A stretch of DNA of 64,000 nt from Craterostigma plantagineum (GCA_027422505.1 JAPQWV010000661.1:1-64000); one strand, 5' to 3'. Shown: positions 46,496 through 59,428, numbered from the stretch's first letter. Made by a program: numbers and translations. Notes: generated by a model from the sequence alone, not told the origin.

Positions 46496-47750
46496 GTGTG
46501 GTACCTCGACTTTGGTTGCTCCACACACATGACTGGAAATCAAGAGCTGCTGAGCAACTACAAAGACCGACCAAACGGCAAAGTCAGATTCGGAAACAAT
46601 GAATCAGCTCCCATTCTTGGATGTGGGGATATTATTTTGGAAAATCTGACGATAAAAGATGTCTCTTATGTCGAAGGCCTCAGCCATAACTTGTTCAACA
46701 TAGGCCGGTTCTGTGATAAAGGATTTCAAGTGGTCTTTCACGCTGACCGGTGCAGAATTTTGGACAGTCAGGACACAGAACTCCTATTCGGACTTCGAAA
46801 ATCCAATCTTTACACGATCAACCTGACGTCTGTGCGGCCCTCGACAGCTGTATGCCTCATCTCTCAGACTGTTTTACAGAGGAACAGCTTATGGCTTCAA
46901 CGAATGTCTCATCTAAATATGAAAGCTCTCCAACGCCTTTCTACGAAAAAGTTGGTTTACGATCTTCCAACCATACTACTACAAAAGGAGCATCATTGTT
47001 CGGCATGTCAATTAGGAAAAATGAAGCGAGCATCTCATCAAGTCAAGCAAATTGCGTCTACCTCTCGACCATTGGAACTAATCCACATGGACCTCTGTGG
47101 GCACGCAGACACAGAGTATCAGTGGACGCAAGTACGTGCTAGTAATCATCGATGACTTCTCTCGCTACACTTGGGCAAAGTTCCTCCGAACCAAAGATGA
47201 GACAAGGGACTTGATTATCAACTTTGTGAACACTACTCAGAATCTGTTGCAACAGACTATTCAAGTTATTCAAACAAACAACGGCACTGAGTTCAAGAAT
47301 CAATATCTCAGTGAGTTTTATCAGAAACTTGTAATAAGTCAATAATTCTCAGCCGCAAAAACACCTCAACAAAATGGGGTCGTTGAAAGGAAAACAGACT
47401 CTAGTGGAAGCCGCTCGTACAACGTTGATCCATTCTGGCCTTCCACACTTTCTTTGGACTGAAGCAGTAAATACCGCCTGTTTACCCAAAACAGGACGGT
47501 GGTTCACAAACGCTACAACAAAACTCCGTACGAGATTGTAAATAAGAAATACCCAATATCTCATTTTTTAAAGTCTTCGGGTGCAAGTGCTTTGTGGCGA
47601 ACGACAGAGAGCAACGTGCAAAGTTTGACCCTAAAGCATTTGAAGCAACTTTCGTCGGTTATTCTTCAACATCAAAAGCGTACCGAGTATACATCAAGTC
47701 CACCCGCACGATTAAGGAAAGCTACAACGTCACTTTTCACGAAGTGAACG
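46496..47750 (+). pseudogene. Copia protease and integrase (element B)
   Basis: Protease: MWYLDFGCSTHMTGN (D-F-G where D-S-G is usual) and LEGLSHNLFNIGR-like VEGLSHNLFNIGRFCDKGF. The integrase zinc finger is intact as H-x-H...C-x2-C (MSHLNMKALQRL, then HHCSACQLGKMKR). The core at 47097-47345 has VLVIIDDFSRYTWAKFL, but the second catalytic aspartate is Asn (TNNGTEF; AAC at 47277-47279). Stops and shifts follow at ~47343 and beyond, then AYRVYIKSTRTIKESYNVTF-type sequence from 47594. Non-functional. Confidence 0.88.
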
Positions 47751-49480
47751 AGATGACTTCTGAACAAAACAGTTCAGGACCCGTGCTCAACTCGTTGGCT
47801 TCTGAAAACAAAATCTCAGAACCTGTATTCACTGGTGTGTTGGCACAAAGCCGACAGAAGATGGCAACAACTCCACAGTCACCGCCAGGCGAAGCTCTAA
47901 GACTTGTGTTAGAAGACTTGGATTCCCTTTTTGAGCCTCTACATCTTCCAGTCACCGTCAATCATACACCCGGCAAGGCCGATGCACCAAGTTCTTCAAC
48001 AGTCACTACCTCACCCGATTTAGATTTGCCACAAAACAATGAACAACCTACCGTGAGTGTTGAGGAAGAATCATCAGAGTCTCTCCCTCCCAGTGCAGAT
48101 TTGGAAGTTCCTCACACTAATGAACAATCAGAGATCACTGGAAATCTAGATCCACAACTGGCTGATGCATCATTTTCAGCCTTTCCACATGAGCGCAAGT
48201 AGACTAGAGCCACCCAGTTGATCAGATAATTGGCGTCCTTCGAACGGAGTAAGGACACGAGATAACCACAGTCTTTTCAGCTGTTTCTTAAGCCAAAATG
48301 AGCCCACTATGGTAGCAGACGCACTACAAGACCCGGATTGGATTATTGCAATGCAAGAGGAAATCAACCAATCGAACATCTTCAAGTGTGGAAATTAGTA
48401 CCCCATCCGCATGGGAAAACTATCATTGGAACAAAATGGGTATTTAAGAATAAGAAGAATGAAGATGGAGAATTGATCAGGAACAAGGCACGATTAGTTG
48501 CTAAGGGATACAACCAACAAGAAGGCATTGCTACGACGCAACGTATCCTCCTGTGGACCGAATTGAAGCCATTCGTCTCTTATTGGCTTACGCGGCTCAT
48601 AAAGCCTTCAAGGTCTATCAAATGGACGTTAAAACCGCCTTTCTCAACGGCGTACTTAAAGAAGAATTCTATATCGCTCAGCCAGACGGCTTCATTGATC
48701 AAGAACATCCCGATCACATCTATCGACCGGATAAAGCTCTCTACGAACTAAAACAAGCTCCACGTGCTTGGTATGATGTCCTGAGTGACTTCCTCGTAAT
48801 GTCTGGATTTATTCGAGGAACAATCGATACAATCAAATGGCAAAAGAAGGATCTGATGGTCGTTCAAGTCTACGTCGACGACATCATTTTCGGTTCAACA
48901 AATCCACGGCTTTGCAAGAAGTTTGGAGATCTCATGAAGAGTAAATTCGGAATGAGCCACATGGGAGAGATGCAATTTTTCCTAGGACTTCAAGTCAGGA
49001 AGCTCGATGATGGGATATTTATAAGTCAAACAAAATATGTTAAGGACATCCTGAAAAGGTTCCATCAAGATCAGAGCAAGCCCCTCAGCACTCCCATGTC
49101 AACAAGTTGCAAGTTGGATGCGATCCCACAGGAAAATCGGTCGACATCACACTTCTAGTCGGCAGGATATCATGTTTGCCACTTGTCTTTGTGCCCGCTT
49201 CCAAGCCGATCCCAAAGAATCCCACATGCTCGCGGTGAAGCGTATTCTTCGCTACCTTAAGGGCACGACTTACCTTAGGACTATGGTATCTTAAAGGCAC
49301 GAACTTCAAACTTATTGGCTACACTGGCGCTGATTATGCAGGTTACCGAATGGACAGGAAAAGCACCTCCGGTGGCGCTCAATTTCTAGGCAAAACGCTA
49401 GTCTGCTGGTCATCCAAAAAGCTAAATTGCGTCTCAACTTCGACGGCTGAAGCTGAATACGTCGCAACCTTTAGTCATCC
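47751..49480 (+). pseudogene. Copia reverse transcriptase and RNase H (element B)
   Basis: After a Ser/Pro/Glu-rich linker (to 48200), RT begins with VWKLVPHPHGKTIIGTKWVF. It continues in another frame from 48553 with [36 protein letters not shown] and the catalytic [11 protein letters not shown] (YVDD at 48871-48882), then [20 protein letters not shown]. RNase H is in pieces at 49160-49470 (DRKSTSGGAQFLGKTLVCWS, then STSTAEAEYVA). The catalytic RT residues are present but the frame is broken several times. Confidence 0.9.
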
Positions 49481-50892
49481 TTTGAGCCTTCTCCGATATC
49501 CTTTTCTTCACTTGAAAATCCTTTGAGCCTTCAACCGACAACTAAATCTTCGATGGGATATTCAATCGAGAAAAGGTGGTGGAGAAAACGAAAAAAAAGA
49601 AGGATGGCAAAAGAAGGTGGAAAACGCACACGAGGAATGCTCAACGCACAAAATCTTGTTGTGAACTTCTCCGTCAGTAATCTCGTACACTCGTCAGAAC
49701 GGCTGGAAAGAGGAGCACCACGAAGTGAACTTCTCCAACGATAATCCAGTCTTACATCGAGACAACGAGAAGAGGAGCGCGGCCTTGGGTTCGAATTCTA
49801 CAACTGCGAACTTTTTCAAATCGATAATCTCTGAAACCTCACTAGGGATTAAGAGAAAAGGAGCACGGTATCGGCCCGAGAACGAACAAGAAGATCTTTG
49901 TCTTAGATAATCTCTCAGCCCCGTAGAGAAGCGGAGCTTCAGCTTGAGCAAGTGCAGACTGAGTCAAAGAAAAGTCGTTAACGGATGAGAAAGATAAACA
50001 ATAAGAGAAAAACGGCAAAAAGGAGGAGAACGACGAAGAAAAGGAAGAAGATTCTTAGTCCACAATTCATCCTTCCCTTCTTAGTCAGAGCCAAATTAAA
50101 ATCTTTCACAGTCTCTATGATTCCATATCGACGATCTTTTGCAAAGGTGAAATGATTAAAAACGCCTCGATCACAGGTAAATTGACTTAAGATTGCTTGT
50201 GTTGACTAGATAAAATTTCTCGATCGTAAAAGAACACAGCGATAATTTGATCGATCGAGAATTTTCTCGATGGTTGACTTAGTCTCTCGTTGACAAATTT
50301 CTCGATCGTAAAATTGCGTAGCGAAAAACCATTTTAAAATCGAAAATCTTTCTCGCTCAATAAAATTTCATAGCGAAAAAAGAAAAAATTTATTCACGCG
50401 CGAAAAATTTTCGATCGTAAATTTACATGGAAATCTAATTTCTCGATCTTAAATTTACATTAAAATTTTTCTCGATCGTAAAATTTCTCGACTACAGTAT
50501 CACAATGTCAGTTCAAACACTTGGAAATTTTCTAATTCCTTTTTCAACTATAGCTGTCATCAGCGAATAGAAATTTTTGGATCGCAAATATTCAATTCGA
50601 AATCACATTTAGGCAATTCAATTGAGAATTTCATTTCTCGAGCGATAAAAAGCATGGAGTGAATAGTACTTTATCACTTAGCAAAATTTTCGTCCAATTT
50701 TGTTGAACTTACATGCATATGTCGAGAATAAAATTATTTCTTCAAAAATTCACTCTATATGACCTATATGTGCAGTGACATTTCCACTACAATTTTATCA
50801 AACATGTTATAAATAGCTTCATCATTATGGTTTGATAAATTTGAATTTCGACTAAATTTTAATCTAGCTAATGATTTGAATATGTATTTCAG
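49481..50892 (+). other. Spacer between pol and env-like region of element B
   Basis: No gene recognised. The open frame 49523-49744 is Lys/Arg-rich and unremarkable. 50206-50640 is dense in CTCGATCGTAAA-type words like those of the 5' leader. Confidence 0.5.
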
Positions 50893-53800
50893 ATGGATCA
50901 CTACCCTACATACAACCATATATACGAGAAGGCCATGTACCTTAACGTCCACGACACGAACTTCCAACTGGATCTGACCACCTTCCGGTGTCCAGACAAC
51001 ATCATCGTGTCCAAATACTACAAGGCCATCCACTGTGGCATGATCTTACCGTGACGGCCTCAGTACCGATGGTCTACCTCCAGTAGTTTTGGGGAATGAT
51101 CAAGAGTCTCTCATCATGAACGGGGCGTAGCACTTCACCACCGTTGTAGGGACGAAGCACATCTGTATGAGCAAGAATGAACTCAGACTTCTGCTCGACC
51201 TCCCTCACAACCAAACTTACGAACCCCTCCCATCAGATGAAGAATTGGTGCATGATTTCCTCCAGATGGGATATCGTCCGCCGCTCACCAAGTTAGCTCA
51301 GATGTAGAGCAACGGGATTCCCATCCATGGAAGACACTTTTTGGCATAATCAATAAGTGTTTGTCCCCAAAGCACGTAGGCTTCGACAAAGGCAACGGCC
51401 ACATCCTCCGAATATTTCACGGAGTAGTGTTCTCGCGGAATTACGATTTCGCTCAACTGATCTGGAATGACCTCGCAGAACAGATAAGACAAAAGGAGAA
51501 CAAATGGTCCAAAAACGTGCCGTATGCGAGATGGTTCTCCGTCATCATCCAACAACAAATGGAGATGCACGAGCAGAATATTCCTCGCCTGCCCCCGGGA
51601 GGAAACTATCAGCCACCTAGGCTCAAGTTCTTCGACAACCCCAGGCTCACGGACCTAGCTCAGCCATCGATGGCCATTCCGCTAGAGCTGCTACGTCTCG
51701 CCGACCCCGCGGGAGATGAATATCAGAGATATTATCGGGAACATCAGTTAACCGAGCAGATGATTCGAGGGCCCCCGACAGAGTTTCAAGTGAGCCCTCC
51801 CCAACAACAGCCCCCATCTAGTCTAAAGACACGATGAGCGATGAAGTAGCTCAGGAACTAGAGATGGAGCCCCCAACTCATGAGGATATATTGCCAGATA
51901 TAGAGTCCACGCTGATCGATGTCGTGGCTCATGAGTTGAAACTTGAGGCTCCACAAGTTTCCCTTGGTGTTGAAGTGCCCATCATTATCGGCGTGCTCGA
52001 AGAACCTCTTGAGGAAGGTATTCCAGCAGCACAGCCCGGGGCAGAAATGGGGCACATCTCACCACCAATGGCTACTACGCCAGAAACAGAGGCTCTGATT
52101 TCCACAATACAACCTGTCGAGCCTCCGGTGATGGAACCAGCCAGTGAGGATGTAGGACGAGGACTCTCACCTCACACGGCTACCCCATCAGACACGGAGT
52201 CAGATGAGGAGATTCAGCAGATAAGAAGGACTCCAAGACGACTGAGTATATCACTTGAGTCCATCTTCACCGTCGTCACCACCGCACCAGACATCGCGCC
52301 GATCGTACCGTCAAGTGCTGCGGACACTCCTTCGATCAATCTTGAGCCGCTGCACATCGTATCGGTGTCTGGTTCACAGGTTCAATCAGAACCTGAGAGG
52401 AGAATCTTCAAGATTCGACTTAAGGATTAGGTAGAAGTCTCCAACAGTCACAACCTCAAGTGACTGCAAGCTAGCCTGAGGAGCCGTTGTTAGCTCACGG
52501 GTTGATAACAGGCGACATCAGTCGTCCTGGAACATCCACAACGGAGGCGTCCGCTCCGTACGTGACTGAAGACAGACTTCAGACCGCTCTCGCCAACGCG
52601 CTAAAGGATTTTGAAGACAAAATTATAGAGAGCGTGCGGAATGTCATCGAGACATCCCGCCAAGATCGTGGGAAAGCACCCGTCTCGGAGCCGTCTTCAT
52701 CACAACCCATCCACACACCATCTCAACCGATACTTCCCTCACAAATCCCAACACCCATCCTCACCCACAACCTCATAAATCCTGCCACAGTACCCATCAA
52801 CGAACTCCACTCTGTATTGGTCGCCAGGCTGTTGGAATTGACCACACGATCGTCGGAAGAAGTTGATCTCTTCCGCCGTCTCGTTGATCATCCTGACCCA
52901 TCCGAAACGTGCCGCGACCAAAGCTTCCCACTCCAAATGACGACATGACGACCCAGACGATCAGGGCCGTCCTGAGGGGGAGAAGAGGCAAAGGATAATC
53001 ACAAGGGGTCAGAGACAGAACCCTGGCGCGACTCAGAAGGAGTCACTGGAACCTCACAACCCACTACCCAAACAACCACCACCACGCGCTGCACCACCCA
53101 AACCCAAACCCAAACCCAAACCCAAACCCACATCGACCCACCAACCTTTCAACTAAGGACGCCTCCGCCCACGCCACAGACCTTCTCAAGCCCCTTGCTT
53201 ACGGAAGAAGCAAGTGCTGCCATGCTTGTCGCCCTAGCGCAGACTCAGGCGACTCCCTCAACTGCTCCAGATCAACCGGGACCATCAGGACATGGCATCA
53301 ACCCACACGAGGTCCTAGGCAAATATATATTCGAAGGACAGTGGATGACCCATTCCATGCTCGACGAGCATCAACGACAACGGCTTCAGGACGTTTGACA
53401 CTTCTTAGAACAAGCATTGGTAGACCTTGTGCTCATAGAAGATGAAGAACTTTAGGAAGGTGAAGACTACCAGCAAGATATCCCAAGGCTACCAGAGTTG
53501 ATCGAACAACGAGCTGTTTCCCCCACAAGACAAATGCAAGGGACCGTTCGGATCGACACGCCGTGGGAGAATATTCGGATTGAAATCCCCTTCCTTGAAG
53601 AATCCGTGAACACATCTGGAGGTCACCAGACAGGGTCAAGAAGCTGAACGAGTTCGAGCTAAGAGGGATCTCTCATTGGGATCAGCAGAAGAGGATGACC
53701 TACATCTGGATGCCGACTCAACTTGGACCTGATGTAAGGATGAAGATGACTAAAGCGCAAGGAAGGGATCACTATCAGAGTCTATCTTCTATCTGCCAGC

Positions 53801-55231
53801 TTCAGAGCGTCTATTGTGCCAAAGGAGGTCTTCCAACCCCAACCTACGTTATCGAGCGAGTGGACAGAACCCGAGAGGAATAAAGCGAGAGCGATCTACC
53901 GTACCTCCCTGCCGACGAGGTATAAAACCTCTATCAGCTGTACGTGGAGAAGTACAAAGTCCTCAAGGTTTCGTCAAGAAAGAAGGTCTCGAGGGGCTCT
54001 ACCGATTCATGATGCGCCAAGTCAAGTACTTCGCTGCACATGACCTTCAGATGGCTCTGGAGAGCAACATGAAGAAGGTCAACATGACCGCACCACTCAA
54101 CAAAGAACCTAAGATCGAAGGACTTCCAAGCAATCATGTGCACATCAGCTCAGTCCTAGGCATCACCTACCACCAGTGTTTTAAAAAGCGCTGGAACGCG
54201 CTCGTCGAGGGGCGCGATCGCGTTTTTTTTCGACCAAAACGCTCCAAAGCGTTTTTTATTTAGCATTTTTTTCAACTTTTTTTAATTTAGCGAAGGTTTT
54301 TCCGTGGCAATATCCGTAGCAAACCCAATCCAAATTTTTTTCATCGCAATATCCGTACAACTCAGAAGACAAACTATTTTTTTATTTTTTATTTCTTTTT
54401 AGACTTCCACTTATTACTTGAAGCATCTTTATTTTGAGTAAATTATCTAATAAAAATACATAAGCATACTCAATTTCTTCCTTATTTCATGACGATCGTT
54501 GACATGCATATCATATATTTTTTTATATCAATATAATTTTCGATAATGATAAGTCACTTTAATGGGCTGATAGTAATTGAAAGAGGAATGATTTTTTTAA
54601 ATGATATGGGTCCCTATTTTATTGTTTGGGATTATATGAAATTTTTAATATATTGTTCATATGTATTTAAATTTTAAATTTTAATCAATTATTTGTACCT
54701 TATTTTTTATTTCATTGAATTTCTAGAGAAAATATTGATTATTTAGTCTCATAACTACAATAATGACATAAAAAGTAACCATATTTATATTTATTATATA
54801 TTATATATAATTTATTACATTATATATAGATTACCCGAAATACCCACTCAAGGCGCTACGCTATTTACGCTACGCGCTACCGGCCCTAAAACGCGACACA
54901 CTACGCTATACGCTTTTAAAACATTGCATACCACAATCCAATCATCAAGAAGACTAGGTTGATGCTAAAGACTGAGATTCATAAGTTTTGTGACGGAACG
55001 CTCAAGGTCATCAGGAGGAATATAGAGCAAAGGTTGGAAGAAATCAACCGAGTGACGATGCTGAGAATACATCGGTTCGTGAGAGAACAGCCGCTCCTGA
55101 TGGAATTACTAGATGACATCGAGGAGCGCCTGAAGCTGAGGGAAACACTCAGGAATTATGAGCATGCGCTGGGCTTGCGCGGTCGTAATATGCCCGACGA
55201 GGACAAATGGAGCGGAAGGGCAATCAAGCAC
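50893..55231 (+). pseudogene. Env-like region of Sirevirus-like element B
   Basis: Begins MDHYPTYNHIYEKAMYLNVH with a stop at 51052, and resumes in the same frame at 51361-51837 (KNVPYARWFSVIIQQQMEMH). A Pro/Glu-rich region follows (51834-52430). Further pieces at 52487-52948 and 53195-53398 include a Lys-Pro repeat coded by a CCCAAA tract at 53098-53140. The C-terminal part (53410-54165 and 54935-55231) matches 39905-40800. Sirevirus extra ORFs occupy this position, but I see no clear transmembrane or fusion features, so an envelope role is only by analogy. It is broken by stops, shifts and a hAT MITE. Confidence 0.7.
54174..54926. mobile_element. hAT-type MITE (753 bp)
   Basis: Ends are inverted: CAGTGTTTTAAAAAGCG on the left, and CAATGTTTTAAAAGCG as the reverse complement of the right end. 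The 8-bp flanks CCTACCAC (54166-54173) and CATACCAC (54927-54934) differ at one base; 8-bp duplications are the hAT signature. The related fragment at 40490-40510 is an empty site without it. GC-rich ends surround an AT-rich core with no transposase. Confidence 0.88.
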
Positions 55232-55243
55232 AAATGGGGAGAT
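55232..55243 (+). other. Polypurine tract of element B
   Basis: AAATGGGGAGAT directly before the 3' LTR. Confidence 0.85.
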
Positions 55244-55595
55244 TGTAGAGTATCAATTTTAATTGTGCTTGATTTCATTAGTTGTCATTGTAATTAGAGG
55301 CTTTATGTATAGTAGTCCTTAGATTAGGACTAGTTTGATATTTATACCAAGTTTGTTTGCTATAAATAGTTGTACACACATTGAGTAATACACAAGAAAA
55401 TTAGAGAATCAATCCGAAAGGCTGCCGAATTCAATTCTAGAGGGAGAAACAGCAAAACTTTCTCACACTAAAGGGATTCTCTCTCGTGTTCTTCAAGTGA
55501 AGGTTTTCGATCGAAATTCATATTTCAATAATTCTAATCGATTTCCTTAGAATTCATGTCAAGGATTGATTGTGTTGACGAACGAGGACCTAACA
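55244..55595 (+). repeat. 3' LTR of Sirevirus-like element B (352 bp)
   Basis: Sister of 42406-42757. It is followed by the AAACA duplication, after which the env-like ORF of element A continues on the minus strand. Confidence 0.95.
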
Positions 55596-56153
55596 AAACA
55601 GGATTCCACGGCCTCTAGCAACATCACGATATAACAGGCTCTTAAAGTTCTCTTCATCAGTGGGATCTAGAAACTTTACCTCGAAAGGGATCACATCAGG
55701 TTTGTTGATCTCGAAGATTGCTTTAGGGATATCAGCCACTGTCTCGTCTTCAATGGAGTGTCCTTCCTTAGAGGCTGAAGGTTCCTTAGATGGAGAGCTC
55801 TGCCTAGGTGAACTGGAATCACGAGTAGGAGAGGATAGTGGAGTAGGTTCAGGAACTGAAGAAGGCTGTAGGGTAGGTTCACGAACTGGAGAGTCATGGG
55901 GAGTGGTTTCACAAACAGGGGTGTGATCAGGAGATGGTGAAGGCTTAGGAGAAGGCTCTTTGTGAACGATTTTGGATTTCTTTGATGATTTTGAGGACTT
56001 GGAGGATTTCGTTGATGGCTTAGTTTTCGAGCGGGTGGTTTTGGAAGGAGGCGACGAAGTGGGGGATGATGACTCCTTAGGTGGTGGTTCTTTTCGCTTC
56101 TTCCCAGCGCTGGAACCTGCGTCGATGTGCTTAGATCCGGCAGTTCTCACCAT
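55596..56153 (-). pseudogene. Env-like ORF of element A, proximal piece
   Basis: Starts MVRTAGSKHIDAGSSAGKKR, then a long Ser/Pro/Lys-rich low-complexity region (SKSSKSSKKS, PSPKPSPSPDHTP) and a more ordered end (IPFEVKFLDPTDEENFKSLL). The frame is open for ~185 codons up to the insertion point of element B. The position after RNase H matches Sirevirus extra ORFs; function is unknown. Confidence 0.7.
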
Positions 56154-56715
56154 TGTTTTAGGGTTTTCAGAGGTAAAGGAAGTAAGGGACGATGGAAGGT
56201 AGAAGATGAAGTAAATGAGAGAGATATATTCGATATAGACGGTTGATGGGACGTGATGATTTAAAATTCAAAAGAAATCGTGTGAGAGAGAAAGAAGATT
56301 TTGGCTCTTAAATCAAAAACATAAGAGGACTTATTTTGGAAAAAGATTTGAAGGGATCAGAGATTTAATTTCCTAATTTGAGATTTCCATTGAAGGATAT
56401 CGTCTATCTAATGCTATGAGATCTTAGGCTGAAAGAAGGGATCATCTTTCCTTAATTGACTCTAAAATTCCTAAACGCTGACGGATATCACTTAATCTAC
56501 TTTCTATGAGAGGCTTAGTAAAGATATCAGGCAATTGATATGTGGTACCCACGAAATCAATGCTAATATTTCATTTTTGAACATGATCTCGAATAAAATG
56601 ATGTTTTATTTCTATGTGCTTAGTTCGAGAGTGATGGACGGGATTCTTAGTGATACTAATAGCACTGGCACTGTCACAGAGAACAAGGATCTTATCATAG
56701 CTTAGACCGTAATCG

Positions 56716-57910
56716 CTAAGAGTTTGTCTTAACCATAACAGTTTGACAACAATTTCCTAGAGCCATATACTCAGCTTCGGTTGTGGACAGGGCGACCCCA
56801 TTCTGTATCTTACTAGACCAAGTTACAAGGGAATTACCAAGTAATTGACAACTTCCACTGGTACTTTCTCTATCATCCCTACAACCCGCATAGTCAGCAT
56901 CAGAGTACCCTACTAAAGGAAATTCTTCGCTAGTTCCATACCATAAACCAAAATTCATGGTTCCCTTAAGATATCTAAGTATACGTTTAACAGCAATCAA
57001 GTGAGATTCCTTAGGGTTCGATTGATATCTAGAGCACATACCAACATCAAACATGATATCTGGCCTACTTGCAGTGAGATAAAGTAGACTACCTATAATG
57101 GCACGATACTTAGTTTGATCTACTTGTGTACCCGATTCGTCACTGTCAATTTTAGTTGTTTGGTGCATAGGAGTGGGCAGTGCCTTGGAATCAACCATTC
57201 CGAACTTCTGCAGTAACTCTTTAGTGTATTTGGTCTGAGAGATGAATGTTCCATCGCACAGTTGCTTGATTTGGAGACCCAAGAAGTAATTGAGCTCCCC
57301 TATGAGACTCATTTCAAATTCTAGCTGCACAGACTTAGAAAACTCTTCGCAGAGCAGGTTATTGGTACTTTACAAAAATAATATCATCAACATAAATTTG
57401 TACCTGTAACATGTGATCACCATCATGCTTGATAAATATGGTGTTATCAATAGTTCTAGTAGTAAATCCCATATCTATCAAAAATTTGCTAAGTCTCTCG
57501 TACCAAGCCCTAGGTGCTTGTTTCAAACCATATAAAAGCTTTATTTAATCTGAAAACATGATCTGAAAACTCTTCATTTAAAAATCCAGGGGGTTGTTCG
57601 ACGTAAACTTCTTCATTTATAAAACCATTTAAGAAAGCACTTTTTACGTTCATTTGAAATAACTTGAATCTTTTAAAGCATGCATAGGCAAGTAATATAC
57701 AAATGGAATCAAGTCTAGCTACGAGGGCGAACGTTTCCTCATAATCGTTACCATTTTCATCAAGCTTGTTGCGGAAGACTCATTTGGTACCGATGACTGA
57801 CTTGTCATGAGGTCGTTCCACAAGTGTCCACATATGGCTCTTATCGAACTGAGCAAGTTCATTCCGCATAGCAGATACCCATGAGTTTTCAGTGAGAGCC
57901 TCATTTACTG
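56716..57910 (-). pseudogene. Copia reverse transcriptase and RNase H (element A)
   Basis: RT in pieces upstream (57904-57330), including QIYVDDIIF on the minus strand near 57380 (catalytic YVDD kept). From 57330 one frame of 204 codons is open: MSLIGELNYFLGLQIKQLCD, GSLLYLTASRPDIMFDVGMC, VKRILRYLKGTMNFGLWYGT, and RNase H motifs VGYSDADYAGCRDDRESTSG and LSTTEAEYMAL. The last residues diverge at a frameshift near 56730. Confidence 0.9.
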
Positions 57911-58399
57911 ACCTGGATTCCACCAAGGATAGTAGAGCATTAGGGGAATCCTCTGAAGATTGATTTCGTGCAGTGGCTCTAGTTTTGATCCGGAGGTGAT
58001 GTTCCCAATGACTTGATCAGTGGGATGGCTGGATGCGTGCTTGAACTTTCTTTGAGGTGGAACTTTAGTGGGTTCTGGTTCAGCAGTGGGATCACTAGCT
58101 TCATCCTGAGGAGATTCGTCAGTTGGTACTTGCGGTACCTATAAATCTGCAGGGGACATATCTAAACCTTCCTCATTAGTAGCACCTGATGTGAGATACT
58201 CATCAAAAGTTACATGCAGTGATTCCTATACAGTCTCTTTTCTTTTGTTGAATACACAACATGCCTTAGAATGGAGACTATAACCTAAGAATATGCCCTC
58301 ATCCACCTTTGAGTCTAATTTGCCTTTTTTGTCCCTATCATTTAGAATAAAACATTTGCAACCAAAAACATGAAAGTATCCTATATTGGGTGTTCTACC

Positions 58400-59428
58400 A
58401 TTCCACAGCTCATAGGCAGTCTTTTTCAGAATATGTACAAGAAAAACACGATTTGAAACATAGCTAGCTGTGCTAACAGCTTGTACTCAAAATTTCTTAG
58501 GGAGATCATACTCATGTAACATTGTTCTCACCATTTCCTGTAGCACTCGGTTCTTTTTCTCAACTACACCATTTTGCTAAGGAGTAATAGGGGCTGATAA
58601 GTTACGTGTATAACCATGCTGATCACAGAAGGATGCAAATGAATTACTATCAAATTCCAATCCATTATCACTACGAATTTTACATAGAGTGGTATCTTGC
58701 TCATTTTCTAGCTTCTTTACTAGTAATATGAAGTTCTCTAGAGCCTCACTCTTATGTGCAAGAAATATACCCATGAGTACCTAGAGTAGTCATCTACAAT
58801 CACAAATGCATATTTCTTACCTCGTAAAGACATGGTTTGAACGGGACCAAAAAGGTCAAGATGAAGTAGCTGTAAAGGTCAAGATGTAGAGACAGTATTC
58901 TTACTCTTAGAAGACGATTTGGCTTGCTTACCCATTTGACATGCCTGACATGTCCTGTCCTTTGAGAACGTTACCAATCGGAACTCCTCGTACCAGGTCT
59001 TTGTTACTGATATGGGATATTAGTTCAATGTTGGCATGACCAAGACGCCCGTGCCATAACCATGAGGTATCCTGAGTAGCAGCTAAGCACTTAACTTCCT
59101 AACTACGCACTTATCATTTCAAAAATCACGGAATGACCCTTATCATATAGTTGACTTATACTGATCAGTTATGCTCAAGATTCTTCACTAGCCAAACATC
59201 ATCTATAGTTGTATTGAGAGTGTTACCTACTGTTCCAATACCAATTATCTTAGCTTTTGTATTATCAGCATATGATACAAACCCACTGTTGCATGCTTTC
59301 AGGGAGACAAAATTAGTGATATCACCTGCCATATGTCGAGAGCATCCACTGTCAAGATACCACCTCTTTTTCTTGCGGGTACTCTTTCTCTGTACCTGCA
59401 AGCATTTGCAATTTTCTGAGGTACCCAA
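58400..59428 (-). pseudogene. Copia protease and integrase (element A)
   Basis: Protease: RWYLDSGCSRHMAGDITNFV with an intact D-S-G. The integrase region has HLDLFGPVQTMSLRGK near 58850, RSDNGLEFDSNSFASFC (58774-58577), and a TAG at ~58578-58580 in place of Gln just before QNGVVEKKN. All three catalytic acidic positions can still be found. The zinc-finger region near 58950 (CQACQMGK-like) is degraded. Confidence 0.85.

Larger units (their letters stand above)
42406..55595 (+). mobile_element. Sirevirus-like Ty1/copia element B (13.2 kb with its MITE)
   Basis: 352-bp LTRs (42406-42757 and 55244-55595) start TGTAGAGTATC and end GACCTAACA, with about a dozen differences by eye (~3.4%). They are flanked by AAACA on both sides (42401-42405 and 55596-55600). 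The Met-tRNA primer site is at 42760, followed by gag with CCHC knuckle, an extended coiled-coil gag region, protease, integrase, RT, RNase H, a ~4.3-kb env-like region and a polypurine tract at 55232. Integrase before RT defines Ty1/copia; the long gag extension and env-like ORF point to Sirevirus, although the LTR is short for that group. It inserted into the env-like ORF of element A in the opposite orientation. Many stops and shifts: inactive. Confidence 0.92.

Noticed and set aside
55596..56153. Host gene for a Ser/Pro/Lys-rich nuclear protein
   Set aside because: Its position after copia RNase H on the same strand, and its continuation beyond element B, fit a Sirevirus extra ORF better.
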